64,000 nucleotides of DNA from Lachnospiraceae bacterium AC2028 (GTDB lineage: Bacteria; Bacillota; Clostridia; Lachnospirales; Lachnospiraceae): positions 1 through 64,000 of the forward strand of contig JNJD01000010.1 in assembly GCA_000702685.1 (NCBI GenBank), written 5' to 3'. The notes under the pieces were generated by a model that had not been told where the DNA came from, searched no databases, and was given only the letters and a program-made list of their open reading frames with translations. The position numbers and the translations under genes were made by a program. Numbering within the stretch: position 1 is the stretch's first letter; every line of letters starts with the position of its first letter. Shown piece by piece: positions 52,087-59,995 of this stretch.

Positions 52087-52943
52087 AAAATATCCCTTCG
52101 AAAAAACTTATCCCGTGGATCTGCGGACTTTTGCTTGCGGCGGTGACAGTAAGCATAGGCTGTCTGCTCATAGGCTGCGGCGGTCCCGAAAAAGAAGGAC
52201 ATCACGTGGTCATCTTCGGAGACAGTATCATAGCTTACAAGCAGGATGAAACCTCCGTTGCGAACATGATCATTGCAAGGACCGGAATGGATGTGTTCGA
52301 TCTTTCCTTTGGCGGAACGCAGATGGCTGACAGTACCGAGGTGGATACTCTCGGCAATAAGAGAGCGTATATGAGCATGTACTCGATCGCTCAGGCTCTG
52401 TACACGGATGATTTTTCGCTCCAGTTAAATTACCGCACCTACGATCCTGCGACGGATTATTTCGATGAAAGGATTAAGCAGCTCCGGACTCTGGATCTTG
52501 CGCAGACTGATATCGTGATCATCGAGCACTGCCTCAACGATTACCACAGCCGCGTACCGATCACATCGGACGACGGAAGCGAATATTCCTACACCGGAGC
52601 ACTTACCGCGGTCGTCGGATACATAAGAGAGATCAATCCGGACATCCGCATAATCATCCTCTCGCCCACACCGAAATGGACTACCGAAGGGGAGGAAGCG
52701 AATGACTACGACGGCGGAAGCGGTACGCTGAACATGTATCTCGATGCACAGAGGAAAACCGCCGAGCTGCTCGGAGCCGAATACATCGATCTTACGGATA
52801 TCTATGATGAAGAATACATCACTTCCGAAGGCGAGGTCATAACGGGCTTCGGATACACCGTGGACGGAACCCATCCGAACTATTACGGAAGAATGGCGAT
52901 AAGCGAGAAGATTTCTGAATATCTTAAGGATACGGAAAAATGA
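52083..52943 (+). CDS. SGNH-hydrolase-like lipoprotein
   Basis: A 286-residue secreted protein. The hydrophobic signal ends in a lipobox LLIGC near residue 32. The domain has HHVVIFGDSIIAYKQDE (block I, serine), FGGTQMADS (block II), IVIIEHCLNDYHSR (block III) and YTVDGTHPNYYGRMAISEKIS (block V, aspartate and histidine). It could trim acyl groups from the surface glycan or transfer them. The start overlaps the ABC gene by four bases (ATGA), and its own stop overlaps the GtrII gene in the same way. Confidence 0.85.
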   Translation: MKNIPSKKLIPWICGLLLAAVTVSIGCLLIGCGGPEKEGHHVVIFGDSIIAYKQDETSVANMIIARTGMDVFDLSFGGTQMADSTEVDTLGNKRAYMSMYSIAQALYTDDFSLQLNYRTYDPATDYFDERIKQLRTLDLAQTDIVIIEHCLNDYHSRVPITSDDGSEYSYTGALTAVVGYIREINPDIRIIILSPTPKWTTEGEEANDYDGGSGTLNMYLDAQRKTAELLGAEYIDLTDIYDEEYITSEGEVITGFGYTVDGTHPNYYGRMAISEKISEYLKDTEK

Positions 52944-54481
52944 CTGTAAGCACAGCACTGGAAAAAATAAACAGCAGGTTATCGAAGACGGATAAGACCG
53001 CATTCATATCGGCGTTCGTATGCGGACTCCTCATCCACATCCCCGCGATGATCAAGGATATCCCGAATCATGACGGATTATCCAGCATGTATTTTTCACA
53101 GAATATGATCACCTCGGGAAGGTGGTTTCTTTCCGTCGTATGTGCGGCATCATCCTTCTACACCGTTCCCTGGATCATCGGCCTTATCGGTATTCTGGAA
53201 CTTGCGGTTACCGCAGTCCTTCTTGTCAGGATATTCGACATAGAGGATAAAGTGAGTGCGTTTCTTGTCTCCGCACTTCTTGTTTCGTTCCCTTCGCTTG
53301 CGTCCACCTTCGCATACGTATTTACACTCGACGGATATATGGCCGGACTGCTCCTTGCCGTGCTTGCGGTATATCTTGTGAAAAAAGACCACTTCCTGCT
53401 CGGAGGCATAAGCCTTGCTTTCAGCCTCGGAGTTTATCAGTCCTACCTTCCCTTTGCGATGCTCCTTTCGCTTTACTGCGTATGGGATGTTATGGCGCGC
53501 GGTGAAAAGGGGAATGTCAAAAAATGCATGAACTATCTCTACATGGGGATCACGGGAGCGGTGCTCTATATTGTGATCCTCGAGATCCTTCTGAAGATCG
53601 AAGGCAAGGCCCTCGATACATACCAGGGCATCGACTCTCTGGAAAACGCGGGACTCTCCGGAAGATTCTCCGCACTTCCTTCGATGTACAGAGATTTCAT
53701 AGACTTTACGTTTTCCAAGGGCTTTTTGGCCGGATATGCATGTGCTGCGGCAGCACTTGTCCTTTTTGCCTGCGGAGCCGCATCCGCCGTCATGCTCATC
53801 AAAAAGAGCGGTGCTTACAAAAAGGCCTGGTTTTACTGGGTGGCACTTTTGACCGCAGTGCTCGTTCCCTTATCCGCCAACATCGTTCTGTTCATAACAC
53901 CGAATGTCGAATACCATCTGATCATGAGATATCAGTGGGTCCTTTTCCTTATCGTGTGCGTTGCACTTTGTGACAGGTGTGTCGGAAAAGAATTCATCAC
54001 GAAGGGCGCGGGGATTCTTTCTTTTGCATTCGCCGTTTCGGCACTTGCGGTCGTAATAGCCTACGCGGTCACCGACAATATCGCTTATACGACTCTTCAG
54101 AGGAAGTATGAGAAGACCTACGCTTATGCGGTAAGACTTCTTGACAGGATCGAACAGACGGAAGGCTATTATCAGGGAATACCGATTGCGATAATGGGAG
54201 TCATCGGCGAGGATGAATATCCACCCTCGGAGATCACGGCACCAATTACGGGAGATATGATCGGATACGACAGGCAGTACCTTATCTATACTGCGGATAA
54301 TTACGAAGCGTTCTTCAAATACTATCTGGGTGCGACACTGAATTTCGTATCCGAGGAAGAAGAAAACGAGATATATTATTCCGACGAATATATTGCAATG
54401 GAAAGCTTCCCCGGGGAAACAAGCGTCCGGTACGTGGACGGAGTCATCTGGGTGAAGACTGAAGACGCCGCCAGAGACTGA
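52940..54481 (+). CDS. GtrII-family membrane glycosyltransferase
   Basis: A 513-residue polytopic protein (about ten membrane segments) resembling glucosyltransferases of the GtrII family, which move glucose from undecaprenyl-phosphate-glucose onto surface polysaccharide. The N-terminal exposed loop has DIPNHDGLSSMYFSQNMITSGRW, typical of GtrII with its acidic pair, and an extracytoplasmic tail of about 110 residues ends the protein. GtrB, which makes the lipid-linked donor, is the next gene. The two would form a glycan-decorating system; a GtrA-type flippase is not obvious, but the neighbouring polytopic proteins may fill that role. Confidence 0.85.
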   Translation: MTVSTALEKINSRLSKTDKTAFISAFVCGLLIHIPAMIKDIPNHDGLSSMYFSQNMITSGRWFLSVVCAASSFYTVPWIIGLIGILELAVTAVLLVRIFDIEDKVSAFLVSALLVSFPSLASTFAYVFTLDGYMAGLLLAVLAVYLVKKDHFLLGGISLAFSLGVYQSYLPFAMLLSLYCVWDVMARGEKGNVKKCMNYLYMGITGAVLYIVILEILLKIEGKALDTYQGIDSLENAGLSGRFSALPSMYRDFIDFTFSKGFLAGYACAAAALVLFACGAASAVMLIKKSGAYKKAWFYWVALLTAVLVPLSANIVLFITPNVEYHLIMRYQWVLFLIVCVALCDRCVGKEFITKGAGILSFAFAVSALAVVIAYAVTDNIAYTTLQRKYEKTYAYAVRLLDRIEQTEGYYQGIPIAIMGVIGEDEYPPSEITAPITGDMIGYDRQYLIYTADNYEAFFKYYLGATLNFVSEEEENEIYYSDEYIAMESFPGETSVRYVDGVIWVKTEDAARD

Positions 54482-54582
54482 AGCGGCGGCCGGATACCGG
54501 AGACACCTTAAGGACAGGCTGAAGGCGCTGATCACGTTGATATGATGACATTGATCGCATTGATAACAGGAAAGGAACTTAA

Positions 54583-55527
54583 ATGATCTCAGTAATACTT
54601 CCTGCATATAATGAAGAAGATAATATTGAACCTGCGGTTAAGGAGATATCCGCCGTGCTTGAAGGCGTGGGCGAAGATTTCGAACTCCTTTTCATAAGTG
54701 ACGGTTCGACCGATTCGACATATGAGAAGGTATGCAATCTCTCGGCTGCGGATCCGCATGTAAAGGGAGTTGAGTTTTCGAGAAACTTCGGCAAGGAAGC
54801 GGCGATATTCGCGGGCCTTACCGTATCCGGAGGAGATGCGGTCATCGTCATGGACTGCGATCTCCAGCATCCCGTCAGTGCACTTCCCGAAATGATCGAA
54901 AAGTGGAAGGCGGGTGCGGAGGTTGTTGAAGGCATCAAGAACAGCCGCGGCAAAGAGAGCATCTTCCACAGGATGAGTGCGGGTCTCTTTTACGGGATAA
55001 TGAGCAAACTCATCAAGATAGATATGAGTTCGTCATCCGATTTCAAGCTCCTCGACAGGAAGGCGGTCAATGCGCTTTTGAGGCTCCCCGAGAGCAACAC
55101 CTTCTTCAGGGCGCTTACCTTCTGGATCGGATTCAGGACCGATAAGGTTTATTACGATGTGGAGGAAAGACGCAGCGGCAAGAGCAAGTGGTCCACAAGA
55201 GGACTTATGCGCTATGCGATACGTAATGCGACATCCTTCTCCACGCTTCCCCTTAAGATCGTTACCGCAATGGGATGGATATTCATAGTATTTGCGATTG
55301 TACTCGGTGTGCAGACGCTTGTGAGATTCTTCATGGGTAACAGTGCGGACGGATTTACGACGGTCATACTGCTGCTTCTCATAGTCGGCGGATTCATGAT
55401 GCTGAGCCTGGGAATAGCGGGACACTATATTGCAAGGATTTACGAAGAGGTCAAGGGAAGACCCAGATTCATAATAAGAGATACGGCCGGAGAATTTTCC
55501 GGAGACGTGAAAGGACAGTGGAAATAA
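54583..55527 (+). CDS. Undecaprenyl-phosphate glycosyltransferase, GtrB-like (GT2)
   Basis: A 314-residue GT2 enzyme that attaches a sugar, usually glucose, to undecaprenyl phosphate. Domain: ISVILPAYNEEDNIEPAVKE, FISDGSTDST, VMDCDLQHP (metal-binding DxD-like), then two C-terminal membrane segments (about 235-290). The stop overlaps the aminotransferase start by one base. A gap of 101 bases separates it from GtrII; it carries no gene and no clear terminator. AAAGGAA precedes the ATG. Confidence 0.92.
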   Translation: MISVILPAYNEEDNIEPAVKEISAVLEGVGEDFELLFISDGSTDSTYEKVCNLSAADPHVKGVEFSRNFGKEAAIFAGLTVSGGDAVIVMDCDLQHPVSALPEMIEKWKAGAEVVEGIKNSRGKESIFHRMSAGLFYGIMSKLIKIDMSSSSDFKLLDRKAVNALLRLPESNTFFRALTFWIGFRTDKVYYDVEERRSGKSKWSTRGLMRYAIRNATSFSTLPLKIVTAMGWIFIVFAIVLGVQTLVRFFMGNSADGFTTVILLLLIVGGFMMLSLGIAGHYIARIYEEVKGRPRFIIRDTAGEFSGDVKGQWK

Positions 55528-56660
55528 TGAAGATCAATTTTAATGTTCCTCCCTATGTGGACAGCGCAATGGGATATATAGAGGAGTGCGTAAAGGCACA
55601 GAAGATATGCGGAGACGGAGCATATACCAAGAAGTGCAATGAGTGGTTTGAGAAAAAGACCGGCACATCCAAATGCCTTCTGACCACATCCTGCACACAT
55701 GCAACCGAGCTTGCCGCGATCCTCTGCGATATCAGGCCCGGCGATGAAGTTATCCTTCCTTCATACACATTCGTATCCACCGCGAACGCTTTCGTGCTCC
55801 GCGGTGCGGTTCCCGTGTTCGTTGATATAAGGCCCGATACCATGAACATCGACGAGCGCAAGATCGAAGATGCGATCACCGATAAGACCAGGGTCATCTC
55901 TCCCGTCCACTATGCGGGCGTCGGATGTGAGATGGACACCATTATGGATATAGCAAAGCGTCACAATCTTCTTGTAGTCGAAGATGCCGCTCAGGGCGTT
56001 ATGGCCACTTATAAGGGCAGGGCTCTCGGAAGCATCGGAGATTTCGGCGCATATTCATTCCACGAGACCAAAAACTACAGCATGGGTGAAGGCGGTGCAC
56101 TTCTCATCAAGGATCCGAAGGCTGCGGAACGTGCCGAGATCATAAGGGAAAAGGGTACCGACCGCGCAAAGTATTTCCGCGGACAGGTTGATAAATATAC
56201 CTGGGTCGATCTCGGATCGTCCTATCTTCCCAGTGACATGAATGCCGCATATCTGTATTCCCAGCTCGAAGTTGCGGATAAGATCAACGAAGACAGAAGA
56301 GCAAGCTGGGATCATTATTACAGCAGGCTCACGCCTCTCAGGGACAGCGGACGCATCGAACTTCCCTACGTTCCCGAAGAGTGTGTCCACAATGCGCATA
56401 TGTTCTACATCAAGTGTAAGGATATCGAGGAAAGGTCAAAGCTCATCGATCATCTGAAGGCTAACGATATTCTTTCCGTATTCCATTACATACCTCTCCA
56501 CTCGGCACCCGAAGGAAAGAAGATCGGACGATTCCACGGAGCCGACGAATATACCACGAAAGAGAGCGAGCGCCTGCTCAGGCTTCCGATGTTCTACGGT
56601 CTTAAGCCCGACCAGGTTGATCTCATCTGCGATAAGGTCACGGAGTTCTATGCCGAATAA
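55527..56660 (+). CDS. wecE: dTDP-4-amino-4,6-dideoxygalactose transaminase, WecE/RffA-like
   Basis: PLP enzyme that aminates dTDP-4-keto-6-deoxy-D-glucose, the product of RfbB encoded about 6 kb downstream, to give dTDP-4-amino-4,6-dideoxygalactose. The PLP lysine lies in FHETKNYSMGEGGAL (Lys182), near the position known in Escherichia coli WecE; other motifs are LLTTSCTHATELAAIL and VEDAAQGVMATYKGRALGSIGDFGAYS. The ATG at 55527 is chosen over a GTG three codons earlier because of its distance to AAAGGA. A related dTDP-sugar aminotransferase such as FdtB is possible. Confidence 0.9.
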   Translation: MKINFNVPPYVDSAMGYIEECVKAQKICGDGAYTKKCNEWFEKKTGTSKCLLTTSCTHATELAAILCDIRPGDEVILPSYTFVSTANAFVLRGAVPVFVDIRPDTMNIDERKIEDAITDKTRVISPVHYAGVGCEMDTIMDIAKRHNLLVVEDAAQGVMATYKGRALGSIGDFGAYSFHETKNYSMGEGGALLIKDPKAAERAEIIREKGTDRAKYFRGQVDKYTWVDLGSSYLPSDMNAAYLYSQLEVADKINEDRRASWDHYYSRLTPLRDSGRIELPYVPEECVHNAHMFYIKCKDIEERSKLIDHLKANDILSVFHYIPLHSAPEGKKIGRFHGADEYTTKESERLLRLPMFYGLKPDQVDLICDKVTEFYAE

Positions 56661-58044
56661 TACCGGTAAAAAAATAAGCAGGATCTTCGGATCATGTGTT
56701 TTCATACTCCTTTCAGCACAGATCGTTTTCGGATGTGTATGGGGTATATTAAATTTCACTTCATTTCAGGAATTTCCGGAAAGTGCGGAGATGATACTTC
56801 TGAGTTCGGGACTTGCCCTTAAATCCGACACAAGTGTCATATATCCCGCGCTTTTGACTTTGGTGAGAACTCTTACCCTTAACGGACCCGTCAGATTCTA
56901 TGAAGTGATGTACGTACTTCAGCTTGTTCTTGCATTTGCCGCATGGCATACCTTCGCGGTTAAGGTCCTTCCCTTTGAGAACAGGTTCCTCCGCATCTGG
57001 TTTACTCTCGCTGTCATAACCAATCCCTTTGCGATGCAGTGCCATTTTGCCGTACTGGAATTTTCCGTGGTTTCAAGCTTTCTGTGTCTTCTTGTCACAT
57101 TCACGATCAGATTTTCGCTCGAATGGAAAAAACTGGGCAGCCGCTTTGACGTAAAGACTGCCGTTAAACATATCTGCGTCACGTCTCTTTTCTGGCTGCT
57201 CGTATCGCTTACCAGAAAGGAATTCTTTTTCATAGGGTTCTTCTGTATGGTGATCCTCATCGACCGCATATGGGTAAATCTCAAGGAAAGCAATAAGATT
57301 GCAAAGCTTTCACCTGTGATCATCTTCCTTGTATTCTTCGCTGCGATCCATTTCATCGACGGAGCATTCAGGGTGAACGCTCCTCACACCGTGGCCGACA
57401 TCGTGAAAAGAAGCATCTATATGAGAGTCGCATGGACCGAGGATATCGATGAGAGAGCATACTGGCCCGCACATGTCGTAACGGTCGTCGATGAAAACAC
57501 CATGTACCATACGATGTATGATCCCGGAATAGTCAGGACGACATTTACCGATGAGGTTGAAAAAAAGCTCGGAAGAAAGGAAACCTCCGACAGCTTTGTG
57601 AGCTGGGCGTGGGATGCTTTCAAGGATAACAAGAAGGGGCTTCTGAAGGATACCTTCATCGATGCCGTAGGTTATGTATTTCCTCCGCTCGAAACCGAAA
57701 TTGCACTCAGGGGAAAGGCTCTTCCCGGATTTGCCACGGGTAATTACGATGTGATGAGGAGAAATGTTCCGGTATTCACAAAATATTATCTGAGACTTTC
57801 GACGGTCATATATATTTTCATGGCGCTCGTAAGCGCAATTTACCTGCTTTTTAAGAAGGGGCTGCTTGCACGCCTGCGTAATTTTGCACCGGTCCTTCTT
57901 GTGATGCTGCTTTCTTCATTCGTTTATGTATTCTACGGAACCAATGTATGGGATCATAAAAAGGTCCTCTTTGCGACATGCATATGGATCGGACTCTTTG
58001 CGGCACTTGCCGTTAAGAACGTGACCGGAAAGGAGGAGGTATGA
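56650..58044 (+). CDS. Polytopic membrane protein of the glycan cluster, unknown function
   Basis: A 464-residue protein with about ten hydrophobic segments and an exported loop of about 120 residues (near 265-385) rich in charged residues. GPVRFYEVMYVLQLVLAFAAW and NPFAMQCHFAVLEFSVVSSFLCLLV lie in early segments. General layout fits glycan polymerases or GT-C transferases, but no diagnostic motif is seen. The ATG at 56650 has CGGAG upstream and overlaps wecE by 11 bases; a start further upstream is rejected. Its stop overlaps the next gene by four bases. Confidence 0.72.
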   Translation: MPNNTGKKISRIFGSCVFILLSAQIVFGCVWGILNFTSFQEFPESAEMILLSSGLALKSDTSVIYPALLTLVRTLTLNGPVRFYEVMYVLQLVLAFAAWHTFAVKVLPFENRFLRIWFTLAVITNPFAMQCHFAVLEFSVVSSFLCLLVTFTIRFSLEWKKLGSRFDVKTAVKHICVTSLFWLLVSLTRKEFFFIGFFCMVILIDRIWVNLKESNKIAKLSPVIIFLVFFAAIHFIDGAFRVNAPHTVADIVKRSIYMRVAWTEDIDERAYWPAHVVTVVDENTMYHTMYDPGIVRTTFTDEVEKKLGRKETSDSFVSWAWDAFKDNKKGLLKDTFIDAVGYVFPPLETEIALRGKALPGFATGNYDVMRRNVPVFTKYYLRLSTVIYIFMALVSAIYLLFKKGLLARLRNFAPVLLVMLLSSFVYVFYGTNVWDHKKVLFATCIWIGLFAALAVKNVTGKEEV

Positions 58045-59099
58045 TCAAGGGTATTGTCATATTGATCATGCTGGAGCTCCTTGCACCGGTACTTTTCGGT
58101 CTTGTGTTTGCACTGTCCGATAAGAATGTGACCGGAAGAAAGCACCTGCTCATATCTTCGTTCGTAAACGGGCAGATCCTGCTTTATGCCCTGTTCCAGC
58201 CGATCACTGTTTTTTCCGTTTTTAAGAAAAAGAGACTTACATATAATACAAAAGTGTTCATCATAGCGGCATGCGTGGTACTGCTGGTACTCATCGTTAT
58301 CCTTGCGGCCCGTTATCTGAAGAGATTAAAGACCGTGCTCACGAATCCACTTGAAAAGGTAAGCTTCTGGGGTGTGGCCGCAGTACTTGTCTTCGTGTTT
58401 ATGATGATAATGTCATTTTTCATGATGTATACGGACGGGGATGACGCATATTATGTAACGACCGCGGCAGAAGCTGTCGCATCCGATACGCTCTATGCCA
58501 AGGATCCGTACACCGGAACGGGCACCGTATCATCGCTCAGATATATGTCCGCACCTTACCCGATCTGGATTGCATTTCTTGCTTATGTATCGGGTCTTCA
58601 CGTTACCGCGGTTGCACATTCGTTCTTCCCTTGGACGATCATTCTTCTTTCTTTTTCCGTATTGTTCCTTATGGCTAGGAGCCTGTTCGAAGGCGATACG
58701 AAAAAGCGCGGGATCTTTTTGTTCTTTTCCTCGATACTCATTCTCTTTGGAGATTATTCGATTTATTCACCCGAGAATTTCCTCCTGGCAAGGGCCAGAC
58801 AGGGCAAGGCAGCACTCGCTGCATTCATGCTTCCGTACATTGTCTGCCTTCTTATCTGCATTGCCAAAGAGCTTGAAAAAACCGGGAAGATAACCTTGAG
58901 GAACCTGATCCTCATAACATTTGCGGGCTTTGCGGCATCACTGTGCTCGACGATAGGAGGCGCACTCTGCCTCGCGCTGGTCGGACTGACTGCACTGTGC
59001 TTTGCATTTGTTTATAAGAACATAAAATACCCGCTTCTGATGATACTGATGAACCTGCCCGCCGAGGCGTTCGTGCTGCTTTACCTCGTGAAAAGATAA
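58041..59099 (+). CDS. DUF6077-like polytopic membrane protein
   Basis: A 352-residue membrane protein with about nine hydrophobic segments. The first external loop carries MYTDGDDAYYVTTAAEAVASDTLYAKDPYTG, an acidic motif like that in GT-C transferases; SSLRYMSAPYPIWIAFLAYVSG follows. I believe the pattern is that of DUF6077 proteins, found with surface-glycan genes of Lachnospiraceae. The product stops early compared with what I recall of that family, and the next gene looks like its C-terminal continuation in another frame. Confidence 0.72.
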   Translation: MIKGIVILIMLELLAPVLFGLVFALSDKNVTGRKHLLISSFVNGQILLYALFQPITVFSVFKKKRLTYNTKVFIIAACVVLLVLIVILAARYLKRLKTVLTNPLEKVSFWGVAAVLVFVFMMIMSFFMMYTDGDDAYYVTTAAEAVASDTLYAKDPYTGTGTVSSLRYMSAPYPIWIAFLAYVSGLHVTAVAHSFFPWTIILLSFSVLFLMARSLFEGDTKKRGIFLFFSSILILFGDYSIYSPENFLLARARQGKAALAAFMLPYIVCLLICIAKELEKTGKITLRNLILITFAGFAASLCSTIGGALCLALVGLTALCFAFVYKNIKYPLLMILMNLPAEAFVLLYLVKR

Positions 59100-59110
59100 C
59101 GGAGACACAG

Positions 59111-59881
59111 ATGTTTTCTCATATCCTTCCGGTCATAAAAGAATATATGGGTGTCGGGATTGTGAGCGTTCTCTTTTTGCTCAGTCTTTTCTATCTTGCG
59201 GTCACCGAAAAAGAAAGAGCCAAGAGAGTGTGCTTTGTGTACGTTCCCGTTCTCGTGCTCATCTTTTTCCTGTGCCCCGTAAGCTATGTGATCTACGGCA
59301 AGATCTCCGAATCCGTCACTTACTACAGGCTTTTGTGGCTCATACCCGTAACTCCCGTCATCGCTTACAGTGCGGTCAGGATCTGTACGAGGTTCAGCGG
59401 ACTTAAGCAGAATATATGCATACTTGCTTTTGCCGGACTCTTCGCACTTTCCGGAAGGCTTATGTATTCGGACTTTTATATGATCGAGGCACCGAACATG
59501 TACCATATGCCCGTTCAGGTTGTGGATATATGCGACGCCCTCCACGCGGAAGGCCGTGAGATAATGGTGCTCATGCCGTATGAATTCCAGCAGTTCGTGC
59601 GCCAGTACGATCCGAACATCTGCATGCCCTACGGAAGGGAATATATGATGAATATCATCGTGCAGACGGATGAACTGAGGGACGAGATGATGGAAGGCGG
59701 GAGGGACCCCGAAATCGTGGGACATCTGGCCACCGAGAGGGGATGCCATTACATAGTCGTCTCACAGTTCGAGGATTTTGCCGAAACGCCCTGGAATTAT
59801 GAAGAATTTATGAATATTGACGGCTATAAAGTCTACAGGATCATAGAGGCCGGACCCAATATGTGGGCCCTGCAGGACTGA
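59111..59881 (+). CDS. Membrane protein with extracytoplasmic domain, likely partner or C-terminal part of the preceding gene
   Basis: A 256-residue protein: four hydrophobic segments in the first 140 residues, then an exposed domain to the C terminus (VQVVDICDALHAEGREIMVLMPYEFQQFVRQYDPNI). Segment ESVTYYRLLWLIPVTPVIAYSAVRIC matches the later part of DUF6077-type proteins as I recall them. It has its own ribosome binding site (AACGGAG) and lies 11 bases after the preceding gene in a different frame. Either a true two-protein arrangement or an old frameshift fits. Confidence 0.65.
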   Translation: MFSHILPVIKEYMGVGIVSVLFLLSLFYLAVTEKERAKRVCFVYVPVLVLIFFLCPVSYVIYGKISESVTYYRLLWLIPVTPVIAYSAVRICTRFSGLKQNICILAFAGLFALSGRLMYSDFYMIEAPNMYHMPVQVVDICDALHAEGREIMVLMPYEFQQFVRQYDPNICMPYGREYMMNIIVQTDELRDEMMEGGRDPEIVGHLATERGCHYIVVSQFEDFAETPWNYEEFMNIDGYKVYRIIEAGPNMWALQD

Positions 59882-59956
59882 TTTTATGCGGATTCCGGCC
59901 AATCCGGCGCCGCAGGAAATATGCCTTTTGGAGGGCCCGGGGCGCCGCCCGCCGAT

Positions 59957-59985
59957 TTGAGAAAAAGGCCCTAAAATGGTATAAT
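59957..59985 (+). promoter_or_regulatory. Strong promoter abutting the lysozyme start codon
   Basis: -35 TTGAGA at 59957-59962, 17-base spacer, extended -10 TGGTATAAT with hexamer at 59980-59985. The transcription start should fall near 59992, at most about five bases before the ATG (59996), and no Shine-Dalgarno sequence is present. Upstream, CGGCGCC (59905-59911) / GGCGCCG (59941-59947) form a hairpin that may end the preceding transcript. Confidence 0.7.
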
Positions 59986-59995
59986 TTATAAGATT

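Noticed and set aside
52083-52943. Reading the SGNH lipoprotein as part of a DltABCD system
   Set aside because: No dltA or dltC is near, and its motifs fit general SGNH hydrolases; the MBOAT gene with its own partner is 8 kb away.
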